Shown here: positions 9,546-19,353 of the stretch, in pieces
Layout: the number at the start of each line of letters is the position of its first letter
Numbering within the stretch: position 1 is the first letter of the stretch
Position numbers and translations under genes: made by a program
Notes under the pieces: generated by a model
Seen by the model: the letters and a program-made list of their open reading frames with translations, nothing else
What the model was told of the DNA's origin: nothing
The model's database searches: none
NCBI GenBank assembly: GCA_023091665.1
Contig: JALJCQ010000013.1
Location: 3,472,001 to 3,536,000 of the forward strand
Length of the DNA: 64,000 nt
Direction: 5' to 3'
DNA from: Pythium myriotylum
Taxonomy: Eukaryota; Oomycota; Peronosporomycetes; Pythiales; Pythiaceae

Positions 9546-11606
9546 ATGCGAGTCGGAGCAGCAAGCAGAATGGAGATTTTCTCGAGACACATAGCCATCG
9601 CCCGCGAATGGTCACTCTCGCTTCAACATCCCCCGCCTCGATTCACTGTCCCCGTTTCACCTGCCGTGTTCACAGCCACGCGAGTCGTCTTGGTGATTCT
9701 TCATGTCACGAGCAGCCTATTCCTCTTTGCTGCTGGCTCGTTGTACTGGTATATCACGATACCCACAATGACGTACTGGATGGCGACTCTCAGCCTCCCT
9801 TCAGCACCGACACTACAGCAGATCGGTTGCACATACCTGGTTGTCTCGTTGGGTCACGCATTAGCTTGTCTCGCTACTATCTACGAGAGTGTGCACAGAA
9901 GCAGACGGTGTCTGGACACCAAACGCTCGTGCGTAACGAGGAACAGGTCGAGCAGCTTGTGGAGACCATCGGGAGCTTCACAGGTTGCAGGGAACTTTAT
10001 CAAAACGGTCAAGAAACTCTGGCGAGGCGTTTTTGGAATCGAAAGCCGATACTTTGACACTGCGTTCCAGCTTCGCGAAACCACTGAGATCATCCTACAA
10101 ACGTACCAGGTTTATTATCTGAGTTGCTCAGTACCAAGTATCTGGATCAACCGTCTTGCCGTCACCGCCATTGCGTTGAACTGCTGGTCGACCACAGCTA
10201 TCCACGTGCTTCTAGGGCGCGGCAGGCTCTCGATACCCCTCGCTCGCTTGCTGTATGTTATGTGTGACTCAGTCCTGGACTTCTCCAATTCGGTCATTGT
10301 GCCGCTTGCGATCATTTGGCCCTATTGGAAAGGCTTATACGCGGCCCAGTATGAGATCTCCGTCGAGTTGATCTACAACGAAGTTTGGCTCACCAGAACG
10401 ACCCAGGAGATCCGACAGCTCTTTATCTTGTCTTCGATGGACTTCATCTCCACAATATTCCCTCACATCAGCCTTATCTTGAGCATGCGAACCATCGCTA
10501 GGCTGGTCGTTAAACAGACCAACACGGTTGCTCCAACGCTCTCCGACATCACTACAGCGCGAAAGGTGGTCGAATCGTCGGACGAGAGTAGTTCTTCACA
10601 TCAACGGCATCGAACAATGCATTTTCACTGGATTGCTTGTTTCTGGGGAGCTCTGGTAGTCGTAGCGCATGCCGTTGCTCATAGAGAAAACAGCCATGTC
10701 GTGGGTTGTCGACTTCATAACAAAACGATGTTCATGACCAAGTTTTCTTGCGCAGTCATGGAGCTGAACTGCTACAAACTCCAAACCGGGGGCTCAGCTG
10801 TTGTGCTCGACGACCAATTGCTACAGCTCGACCCTGCTTCACTCACCGTTCTTGTAATATCTCATTGTCCGCGACTGGAAATGCCAACGCGCGTTCGCGG
10901 ATTCTACGAACTGTATGGACTGATCATCTTCAACTCAACCGTCTCGTCCTGGGATGATTCAGATGCGCTACATCGAGCCCACCTTCGGCGACTGAATATG
11001 ATTCTCCTCGTCCACGTTAACGTAACGAATACTGGGACTCTTCCGGCCCCACTCGTACAAACCGATCTACCGTCAACCCTTCAAGACATCGAAATCTCGG
11101 GGTCGAACCTAACGTCTTTACCGACGAACGCAAAAGACATTTGGCCACGACTTGTCTGTTTATACATCGAGTTCACAGATATTGACACCGTACCAGAATC
11201 CTTGTTCCGGCTCGACGAGTTGCAGTACCTGTCTCTTGCGAGTAACCGCATCCAAATCCTCCCTTCAAATGCGCTGCTGTCAGATCAGTCACCGTTGTGG
11301 TATTTAACGCTGTCTGGAAATCCTATGCGCGAGCTGCCGAGTCAAATTTCGGATCACAGTTTCGATCTGTTCTACCAACTCAATATCGAGTACACCAACA
11401 TTTCCGAACTTCCAGAGTGGACGTGGCGCTGCGAGAATCGTGGCAGCTTTGGCCTCTCAGCATTCGGGAGTGAGTTTTGCAATGTGCTTGCCATCAACGC
11501 CACTGTGGACAAATCATGGGGAACTCAAATCTGTAGCATCGACTACGAGACAAATAATGGCATGCTCCCCGTTCGAGTCATTCGTGACCTGCATCCAGTC
11601 ATTTGA
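9546..11606 (+). CDS. Polytopic membrane LRR protein, family member B
   Basis: 686 residues from the ATG at 9546. Membrane segments lie near residues 46-70 and 92-112. The family block FGIES...LRETTEIILQTYQVYYLS follows near 163-195, then hydrophobic segments at ~200-222 and ~240-262, the block EIRQLFILSSMDFISTIFPH, and a last segment near 358-375. The ectodomain starts GCRLHNK...SCAVMELNCYK and contains LRR-like units such as LTLSGNPMRELPSQ, several NxS/T sites (NLTS, NVTN) and a Cys cap (FGSEFC). It diverges from members A and F-K in sequence but not in layout. A decayed copy of this very gene follows immediately downstream, so B sits in a local tandem duplication. Confidence 0.85.
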   Translation: MRVGAASRMEIFSRHIAIAREWSLSLQHPPPRFTVPVSPAVFTATRVVLVILHVTSSLFLFAAGSLYWYITIPTMTYWMATLSLPSAPTLQQIGCTYLVVSLGHALACLATIYESVHRSRRCLDTKRSCVTRNRSSSLWRPSGASQVAGNFIKTVKKLWRGVFGIESRYFDTAFQLRETTEIILQTYQVYYLSCSVPSIWINRLAVTAIALNCWSTTAIHVLLGRGRLSIPLARLLYVMCDSVLDFSNSVIVPLAIIWPYWKGLYAAQYEISVELIYNEVWLTRTTQEIRQLFILSSMDFISTIFPHISLILSMRTIARLVVKQTNTVAPTLSDITTARKVVESSDESSSSHQRHRTMHFHWIACFWGALVVVAHAVAHRENSHVVGCRLHNKTMFMTKFSCAVMELNCYKLQTGGSAVVLDDQLLQLDPASLTVLVISHCPRLEMPTRVRGFYELYGLIIFNSTVSSWDDSDALHRAHLRRLNMILLVHVNVTNTGTLPAPLVQTDLPSTLQDIEISGSNLTSLPTNAKDIWPRLVCLYIEFTDIDTVPESLFRLDELQYLSLASNRIQILPSNALLSDQSPLWYLTLSGNPMRELPSQISDHSFDLFYQLNIEYTNISELPEWTWRCENRGSFGLSAFGSEFCNVLAINATVDKSWGTQICSIDYETNNGMLPVRVIRDLHPVI

Positions 11607-11784
11607 GGCACGGGAATCATTGTTCCTGTGCTTTGTGGCATATCAATTGTCATCAGCATCCACGAGTGGAAGAGCCGCTGCGTCATCTTCTTTGTTGTTA
11701 CTCGATATCAATTGTACTTGAGTCAACCACGAGCACCATGTTAACATCTAGGCTCGGACTTCCAGCGCTGAATTGAATTCCACG

Positions 11785-13170
11785 ACTCAGTTGCCATGCC
11801 GCTTGCAATCATTCAGCCCCTGAACGACTCTGCGCGATCCCAGCTTCTTTCTTGCACTCTTACGAGAAGCCTGTCGCTCGGATATGCAAAGCGTTTCGAT
11901 ATCTCTCAGGCTACATTAGACTGTGAGATACGAGCAGTCAACGTGTGGCATGAAAAGTCGAGAATCGCCACTCCAAGCATGACTTGCTGATCGAACTCAT
12001 CGTCTCTTCGTCGTTGTCGTCACCCCATCAGGTTGCTTGGATCACCGCACTATTAGGACTGCACGCTGAAAATGGACTCGACCTCACCGGTAACGGCGTA
12101 TTGGTATATCACAACATGCTGATGTTAAAACGTTTACCACGGTCGACTCTACTTATTTCGCTGAACGTTCGAAGCTCGCAAACTATCCCCCTCGTCTCAG
12201 AGCAAATCGTGTCTTGTTGCCGAATTCAGCGATGGTATTCGGGATCGATAACATCCACTTTGAAACAAGCTTCGAAACGAGAGAAAGCATCGAGATCTCG
12301 CATCAAACGTATCAAGGGTACTGCTTGAGCATTTCCGTATCTAGTATCTCAATCAACCGTATTGGAGCCGGTGTCATCGCTGTCAACTGCTGCTCAACGC
12401 TAGCCATACCACGTGCTGGAGGATATCTCTTCATCAAACCCGCCTACTGTTCCTCCTCTTCGACGCGATTCTGGACTTCAAAGATGCCCTTGTGACCCCT
12501 CCCGTCATTTTTGTGCCTTACTCCCAGGCAAGTGTTCGTCTTATCCCCTGTCGATTTCGTCGCAATAATCGTCCCACACCTCCGCCTGCTCATAAGCATG
12601 CGAGACGTTGGCCAAGAACCCTCAGCAAGTTGCACCAGCGAAAGTCATCATCCAACAGTCTCAGGCAATCCTATCGTGCCCAGAGCTTCACGAACCTCAA
12701 CTCCGATGGGCAAAATATTCGGCGACTCGTGTCGTGCTTCTACCAGCGCTCTTATCGTCGCTGTTCAAGTGGCGGGCAAGCGAGACAGTGGTGCTGTGCC
12801 TGGGTGCCGTCTCCACAACAACGCCTTGTTCGTGACCAATCAATTACTCGTGCACTGCCATGGAACTCAACTGCCACCGCCTCAGCTACGAGCGAGTCAA
12901 CCGTCGTCACCGATGTGCATTTAAAAGACACCTCGCTGGTCGTGCTGGTGACGACGCAACGGCACCAACCTCGAGCTGCCGCCACGCTCGAAGATCCCGA
13001 CGAGCTCATCCTCTTCAACGCGACATTTTGTGCACCGGCACGACTCGCAGGCGCGTCTCAACGTCTCCCAGCACAGCAATCCCTCGACCACGCTCGGCAC
13101 TGCCCACGACACTCGAGGCCATCGAGATCTCTCACGCCCCCACCGTCGACACGAGATGAAACATACTAGA
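11785..13170 (+). pseudogene. Decayed tandem copy of LRR member B
   Basis: Fragments in shifting frames align in order with member B. Around 11790-11820 the DNA matches B's 'ccgcttgc(a/g)atcatt' segment out of order. At ~12090-12120 it matches B's first membrane segment. 12214-12495 reads FGIDNIHFETSFETRESIEISHQTYQGY, 12511-12600 reads RQVFVLSPVDFVAIIVPH, ~12790-12840 reads VPGCRLHNNALFVTN, 12860 begins MELNCH, ~13000 reads DELILFNAT, and ~13110 reads LPTTLEAIEISHA. Several frameshifts and deletions separate the pieces. No complete open frame remains, and homology fades near 13170 before the C-terminal LRR units. Confidence 0.85.
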
Positions 13171-13823
13171 TAGTAACCCACTCATCTCCCACGCCGCTCT
13201 GGCTCTGCGTGGTCGTCCACGCCGCTGATCTCGACGGCTGAGCCATCACGGCATCACGGCGTCACGAGGGCGAGCAATCGAGCACGCGAGGAAAGAAGAT
13301 GAGTCGGCCTGTCGAGTCGACAGCGCGGTTGACGAACTGGCTTCCAGACGAGTCAGGCGAGTGACGCGCCGCGCTTCGCATTCCGGCGTCGCGAGCAGGG
13401 CGAGCTGGCCCCATCTCCCTCCCAGTGCGTGGACGAGGGGCGGACCTCGCTGCCGTCGGGTCGCATCCAGCGAGACTCAGGTGGAGCTCCTTCGCGTCGT
13501 GTCGTCGAGGCAGGCCAGGAGCTTCAACGGGAAGACGTGACGCAGGGGGTTCCCCATGTCCAGTTCATCACCCAGGCGTTCGTTATGGAAACGGTTCCTC
13601 TTATATATGGATTGTTCCATATTCAGTGCGTTCGATATGGAAATGTGTGCCCAACTGGACTTATTTTTGTTGGTTTTTATTGTTCGTTTTTTTGTTTTTC
13701 CTCCTTCCTTTTTTGTGAGTTGGCGATGTGCCAGTTGGCTCGAAAGAACGGTTCTCTCGCCTTCGCCACATTCCAACTCACGCCAACGAGTGAAGAAAAG
13801 CACGCCACCGACATCCACCCGAC
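13171..13823. other. Intergenic, upstream of the NTF2-like gene
   Basis: GC-rich first half, then a T-rich stretch at ~13660-13710 about 110-165 bp before the next ATG. Small frames at 13425-13827 have no domain. Nothing further seen. Confidence 0.4.
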
Positions 13824-14405
13824 ATGACGACTCGCAGTGCGCAGGAGCTGGCCGAGAGCATCCTCTCGCTCTACGACGTGAGCTCGCCCAGCGACGAGAT
13901 CATCGCGCGCTTCTACCACGCCGACGCCGTGTTCACGGACCCGCTCGTGCAGGTGCACGGCGTCGAGAACATCCAGGCGCAGTTCCGCGTGCTCGGCAAG
14001 TTCATCAAGTCGTCCAAGGCGACGCTCGTGCGCGGCTCGATGGCCGGCTCGTCCGTGCTCACGATCGACAGCTCGCAGGTCTTCCGTCTCAAGCCCTTCC
14101 CGAGCTGGATCAAGGTCACGCTGCGCGTCTTCTCGGTCATCGAGCTCAAGAACGGCAAGGTCGCCACGCACACGGACCACTACGACTTTTACTCGGTCTT
14201 CGCCAACGTGCCCCTGGTCTCGTTCTTCTACAACCAGTTCCGCCCCATGTTTGGCGCCGCCAGCTCGGCGGTCATCCGCAAGCTGCTGGCGCCGCAGCCC
14301 GCTGCGGCCGCCGCGTTGACCAAGCACGCGCTTGAGAACGGCAGCAGCAACGGCGTCAAGGCCTCGCTGAATGGCAAGAAGGCCGCGGCGACAGCAGCGC
14401 ACTGA
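13824..14405 (+). CDS. NTF2-like / SnoaL-like domain protein
   Basis: 193 residues from the ATG at 13824. The first ~140 residues resemble the cone-shaped NTF2/SnoaL fold: an N-terminal helix (AESILSLYD), FYHADAVFTDPLVQVHGVENIQAQFRVL with the typical Asp-rich strand after 'FY..DA', then amphipathic strands ending in KVATHTDHYDFYSVF. The C-terminus is Ala/Lys-rich and probably disordered. No signal peptide. Catalytic role cannot be read from the sequence; members of this fold range from isomerases to scaffold proteins. It converges with the kinase gene on the other strand. Codon use is strongly GC3, like the housekeeping genes nearby. Confidence 0.75.
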   Translation: MTTRSAQELAESILSLYDVSSPSDEIIARFYHADAVFTDPLVQVHGVENIQAQFRVLGKFIKSSKATLVRGSMAGSSVLTIDSSQVFRLKPFPSWIKVTLRVFSVIELKNGKVATHTDHYDFYSVFANVPLVSFFYNQFRPMFGAASSAVIRKLLAPQPAAAAALTKHALENGSSNGVKASLNGKKAAATAAH

Positions 14406-14743
14406 GCTCGCTCGAAGAGAGAGAGAGACTCTCTCTCTTGTTCAAGCCCCCAAGTATCGTCTCAACAATTCCTTTTTTTTTTATTGTTCACGCCTGACAA
14501 GGAAGCCGGCGAGTAAGGTTGCCCACGGGAAGGCGCATGTAGGGAGATGGAGAAAGTGTAGGAAGCCAAAACAGCGTCGAGAAGATAATAGGTAGCGATT
14601 CTCGGCGACCAAGAGAATGAGAATATGACATTCTATGAAAGCAACTAGCGAGTTTTTTGGCATCGAGAGCTGAACAATTGAAACAATGGGTGGATATGGG
14701 GTGGTGGTGGTGTCTACAGACCCGCGCGATGTTCGGGTTCCAA
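14406..14743. other. 3' intergenic between two converging genes, with GA/TC palindrome
   Basis: Right after the stop lies a palindromic run of AGAGAG...CTCTCT (about 14418-14440), followed by a T tract near 14466-14480. This arrangement may aid transcript end formation for the plus-strand gene. No gene seen. Confidence 0.5.
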
Positions 14744-17351
14744 TTACCTATGGCTCGACGAGTGCATCGACGCCGATGGGTTGAACGAAAAGTTCTCGAA
14801 CGTCCGGCTCAGCCCAACCGACTGGTGCGTCATGACGCTATCGACGACCGGCTCGGACGTGAACTCCGGGTCAAAATTTTGCACGTCCGACTCGCTACGG
14901 ACCGTCGGACGCCATGGCGGCCGCACCTCTCGGCGGAAAAGCTTGTCCCAGTCGATCGTGGCGAAAAAAGGGTGGTCACGAACTTCCTGGGCGCCCCGGT
15001 AGCCGAGTCGTTTGCGTGGATTGTGCTCGAGCAGTCCAATGATCAAGGACGCAGCCTCAGGCGGCATATTGGTCGGAATTTTCCGCTTCACATACCCAGG
15101 GGTCATGGCGTTTTGCTTCAGTACCTGCCCGTTACTTGTATCGTCCGCGAACGGGTGGTCTCCCATGAGCATCTCAAAGATGAACACGCCGAGCGACCAC
15201 CAGTCGACTGCGTATCCATACCGCTCCATCGCGAGAACTTCGGGCGCCATGTACTCCGTACTGCCGACCATGGTTCGAGCACCATCATCGGCGACGACCT
15301 CTTGCTTCGATAAACCAAAGTCGGTGATGCGAAGGTGACCAGAGGCTTCGAGAAGAATATTCTCGGGTTTCAGATCGCGGTACGCGACCTTGCGGCTGTG
15401 GAGATGCTCGAGCGCGAGCACGAGTTCCGCCGCGTAGAATAAGGCGAGATCGTACGCAAACGAGCCATTCATGTGCTGGAAGAGCTCGCCTCCACTGCAA
15501 AAGTCGGTCACGAGATACAGCTTGTCCTTGGTCTGGAACGAGAAGCGCAGTCGTGCAATGAACGGGTGGTCAATCTCTTCAAGGATCAGTCGCTCGGTCT
15601 TGATGCTTTCCTCGAGTCCGCTGCGCACCACATTCACCTTGCGGATCACTTTCATCGCGTAAATGACGTGTGTGTCGACTTTGCGGACCAAGAAAACCTT
15701 GCCGATCGAGCCTTTGCCAATGACCTTGATGAGGTCGAAGTCGCTCACAGAAACCGAGTGGCTGCTACCAGCACTGAGTGTAGATGCACGCATAGCTGAC
15801 GTACCAGCCATCGAGTCGCGCCGAGCACTCTTCGAGCGAGGATTTTCCGGCATATTGCTCATGCGACGTCCTTTACTGTTGGGGGCGGTGATCGATTCCA
15901 GGCGACTTCGAATCTTGCTTCCGAAGAGCGACCTTGACTTCGAAGTCGACTCTGAGATGAACTGTGAGGCCAAGTTTCCGCGGTCCCTCACGGCCACAAA
16001 GTATTTGAACGTTGTCTCCAAGCAGAGACTGATTGTACGAGCCTTGTTACTGCTTCCTTTTCGCGAGAGCGACGGATCTGCCGACGCCATGAGATCGCCA
16101 ACCGACAAGCAGTTGCACGAGAGCTGTTCTTCCGCCATCGGGATATGGCTGCCCATCGCGACTGAGGAATCGGCCTTGAAGTTAATGGCTCGCTGACGCA
16201 GGAACTGGCCGACCATCGGGGACATTGTCGTCGGATCGATCCGATACGCGCCCTCCGCGAACACGATACCTTTCAGCTTCTGCACGGCCTGGGCCTCTCG
16301 CTTCTGCAACAGCGTGGTCACTAACTTGGCGCCAAACGAGTACGCGAGCACGTAGATGTTCCTGGCCTGGGAGCGGCTAATGATGTTGTCCCAGACGTAG
16401 AGCGTGTGCTCATCGGGCGACGAGTTGTGGCGAATCTGGTAGAGCTCGTTGTCGACCGTCACGCTGTTCGTGAACGGATTCAGCACGGCGACCGAGAAGC
16501 CGTGGCTCTGTGCGTGGCGGAAGACCGGGAGCATGGAGCCGAGCTCGAGGCCTTCCTGGATGAGCAGGTCGCGGCTCCAGATGCCCGGCTGCACGCCTCG
16601 GCCGCCGTTGATGACGATCAGCAAGTTGTCATTCGACTTCCAGTCGGACGTGAGAAACACGCTCGAGCGCACTTCCTTGGGCTCGTCGGCGCGCGGGTCG
16701 AGCGGCAAGTGGGCCTGCTTGAAGCTCAGCTCGGCCAGCATCTCCATCTGGATGTGGAAAATCGCCGCCTTGACGATCTCGTCGATCTCGCCGGCGCGCC
16801 GCTCGTCGCTCATGATCTCGTGGACCGCCTGGTTCGTCGCGCAGTGGCGCAGCGTGCCGGCGTCGTCGAAGTAGTAGCTGAGCTCTTCCAGCGACTCGAG
16901 CTGGTCGGTCGTCGCGATCGACTGCCGCTCGTCGCGGCCGTTAGACGCACCGTTAGACCCGGGCACAGGGAGTCCGTGCTTGCGCAGGATCGACTCGAAG
17001 TCGGCCGCCGACATGCAGAGGATGTACTGCTTGCCGTCTTCAAAGACCGAGGCGTCGGCGACCTGCTGCAGGGACGTCGCGTCGAGGATGCGGCAGCTCT
17101 CGAGCATGCCCGGCGGGCGCTGGTCGGGCTCCATGTCGTCGTCGTAGCAGGCCTACGCGCCACGCCAGCGTCAGCGTCGAACCGCGTGGGATAGACCAGA
17201 GGTTAGACCGGCGGGAGCGTACCATGACAAACTCGTTGACTGTGGAGACCCAGGGCTCGGCCGGCAGCGCGAACGCCATGACGGGCGAGCTCATGTGGAG
17301 CTGCTGGTTCACCACCTTGGCGAGCTGCACGAAGACGCGGCGCGTGGCCAT
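14744..17351 (-). CDS. Arb2-domain / AGC protein kinase fusion, two exons
   Basis: Exon 1 is 17223-17351 and exon 2 is 14744-17152. The 70-nt intron (GTACGC donor, GTAG acceptor) joins in frame to give 845 residues. A shorter reading from the ATG at 17134 would lose 49 residues. Residues ~200-380 look like the Arb2 alpha/beta-hydrolase-like domain (LLIVINGGRGVQPGIWSRD, then YVLAYSFGAKLV). A Ser-rich linker follows. The kinase domain is at ~511-770: GKGSIGKVF glycine loop, AMK lysine near 540, YRDLKPEN near 632, DFGLSK near 652 and APE. The AGC tail ends with the hydrophobic motif FENFSF near 827. All catalytic residues are present, so an active Ser/Thr kinase is expected. The fusion with Arb2 is unusual. 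It shares a ~200-bp divergent promoter with COQ4. Confidence 0.88.
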
Positions 17352-17552
17352 GGCGGCGCAAGATCCCTCGTCAGCAAGTCTTCTCCCTTGGGGCTGTTCC
17401 CGCGGCCGACGCGACGACGATGGCGAGGTTGCACGAAGGTAAGACCACGCGGCATCTTCAACACGTTTTTCCTTCTTAACGGTTCGTAACAGTTCCACCG
17501 TGGAAGCGACAAGCAGCTCCAGCTCATGAGAGGACGAGGACAGCTCACCGCG
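17352..17552. promoter_or_regulatory. Divergent promoter between the Arb2-kinase gene and COQ4
   Basis: Only 201 bp separate the two start codons on opposite strands, so both promoters must lie here. No TATA box was seen. Confidence 0.5.
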
Positions 17553-18518
17553 ATGAGCAGCGCCGTCGCGACGATGCTCCGACGCAGCAGCGCGCGCCGT
17601 GCGGCCGTCGCTCGCTCGACGCTGCCGGTGCGGCGCGTCCACGCTGGCGCCGCCGGCCACGTCGCCGGCGAGCCGACCAAGCGCGTGCTCTACGCGACGC
17701 ACACGCCGACGACGCCGACGCAGAAAATCCTGCTGTCGGTCGTGTCAGCGTTCACGGTGCTCGGGAATCCGGAGCGCGCCGACATGCTGGCGACACTGGG
17801 AGAAGTGACAGGTCGAGAGGCGCTGCAGCGCGTCCACGCGCGCATGTGCTCGGATCCGGTCGGCACGCGCATCTTGCTCGAGCGCCCGAGCGTGCGCAGC
17901 GACGAGATCGACATCGAGTACTTGCGCGCTCTGCCCAAGGACACATTCGGCTATGCGTACTCGCAGTTCATGGATGCACACGGGTGAGAAAGTGCTCGTA
18001 TTTCAGACAGCCAGCTAGGTGTGGAGATTGGTTGGTGTACTAAGTGGATGCATTCGGTAGCTTCGAGGCCGACGGCCGCGCCTACGTCAAGTTCGTGGAC
18101 GACCCGGAGCTCGCGTACGTGATGCGTCGCTACCGCGAGCTGCACGACTTTTGGCACACGCTCTTCGGGCTTCCTCCGACCGTCTTTGGCGAGATCATTC
18201 TCAAGTACGTCGAGCTCGTGCAGACCGGTCTCCCGGTCTGTGCGCTCAGCGGCTTTGTCGGTCCGCTTCGTCTCACATCTGGTAAGTGAGACTCTCCTCG
18301 TCCAGTTCTGAGTTGGCGTGGCGTGCAATCTTGACCTGGTTTGCAACGATGCGCTCGCAGACGAACGCAAGCGCCTCGTGAAGGAGTACATTCCGTGGGC
18401 GCACCGCGCAGGCCGCCGCGCGCATTTCCTCATGAACGTCTACTACGAGAACGAGTTCGAGACGCCGCTGGCCGAGCTGCGCGAGCGCCTCCGCATCGAG
18501 ACAGCACCTCCTGTCTGA
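17553..18518 (+). CDS. COQ4: Ubiquinone biosynthesis protein COQ4, mitochondrial, three exons
   Basis: Exons 17553-17983, 18061-18281 and 18361-18518. Introns of 77 and 79 nt have GTGAGA and GTAAGT donors and TAG/CAG acceptors; the first has a TACTAAG branch-like site. The join gives 269 residues. The N-terminus (residues 1-40) is rich in Arg, Ala and Ser, as for mitochondrial import. Family hallmarks are visible: [43 protein letters not shown], the zinc-binding motif HDFWH followed after 11 residues by Glu, [14 protein letters not shown], and [24 protein letters not shown]4 acts at the matrix side of the inner membrane in coenzyme Q assembly. An ATG at 17526 is also in frame; 17553 is chosen because it begins the Arg-rich presequence. 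Confidence 0.95.
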
Positions 18519-19353
18519 ATCTCCCCCCCCCCCATCCCAACCCAACGCCGATCAAGTAAATATTACTACTCTATCGGCGGAACAGTTCCCCATCAGAATT
18601 GAATTTTTTGTTCTCGATCCTCCCCATCCGTCGCGGACTGTTACGTTGGCAACCGCTTCAGCCGGAACAAAAAAAAAAAAAAAAAAAATCCACCAACGGG
18701 CAACATAAGCCGCCGACGGAAACGCCGATCCTGGGGATCTCCGGACACGGTGGACCAGATCTCACTCCTCCGGACACGGCGGTGCGTCCCCCGCCTCAAC
18801 ATTGGTCGACGGTCATCCAGGGGGCCGCTCTGTGGCTCTTGGGGATTTGTGTTCTGTACCCATTCCTTCTCGTACTGTAAGAATCTTTTTTGGTCGAAGA
18901 TCCAGTTTCCCCCTTCAGGAATCCATCCACCCCTCGTCACATGCCCACAATGCAGCGGGTGACCGACCCCCTCTCTCTTATCTCGTTACTCCCAACATCC
19001 ATTCTCCAAGGTCCTTCCTTCCCCTCATACCATCTCTTTCCAACATGTTGGCAGTATTTCTTCATACAATCTATGCAATCCTAGAGGTTGTTTACCTTCT
19101 TCCATCCGTCAATTTCTCCATTCTCCCCCCCCCCGAACACAGAGCGCCAGAATGACGGTCCATGCGGCCAGTTTGCGTCTGGCGTCTGCGCCGATTGCGC
19201 GATGGGCCATCCGCGCGCTTCGTTTCGGCCCTCTGCGGTGCCTCAACTGCGGCGATTACGACCGCTCGCTCGCCGCCGCCGCTCCCATCATCGCGTCGCC
19301 TCGCCTCGCCACTCTCTCGGATTCCGCCGACCGTGCATGGCCCTCTGTGAGCC
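18519..19353. other. Intergenic with homopolymer tracts
   Basis: Contains a C run at 18523-18533, a run of 20 A at 18669-18688 and another C run near 19124-19133. The sequence is otherwise pyrimidine-rich on the plus strand approaching the HECT gene. Frames here have no domain support. Confidence 0.4.

Noticed and set aside
13677..14402. 241-codon minus-strand frame opposite the NTF2-like gene
   Set aside because: Mirror of a high-GC3 gene, Arg-rich, with no domain.
16406..17194. 262-codon plus-strand frame opposite the Arb2-kinase gene
   Set aside because: Antisense shadow; the coding strand has clear domains.
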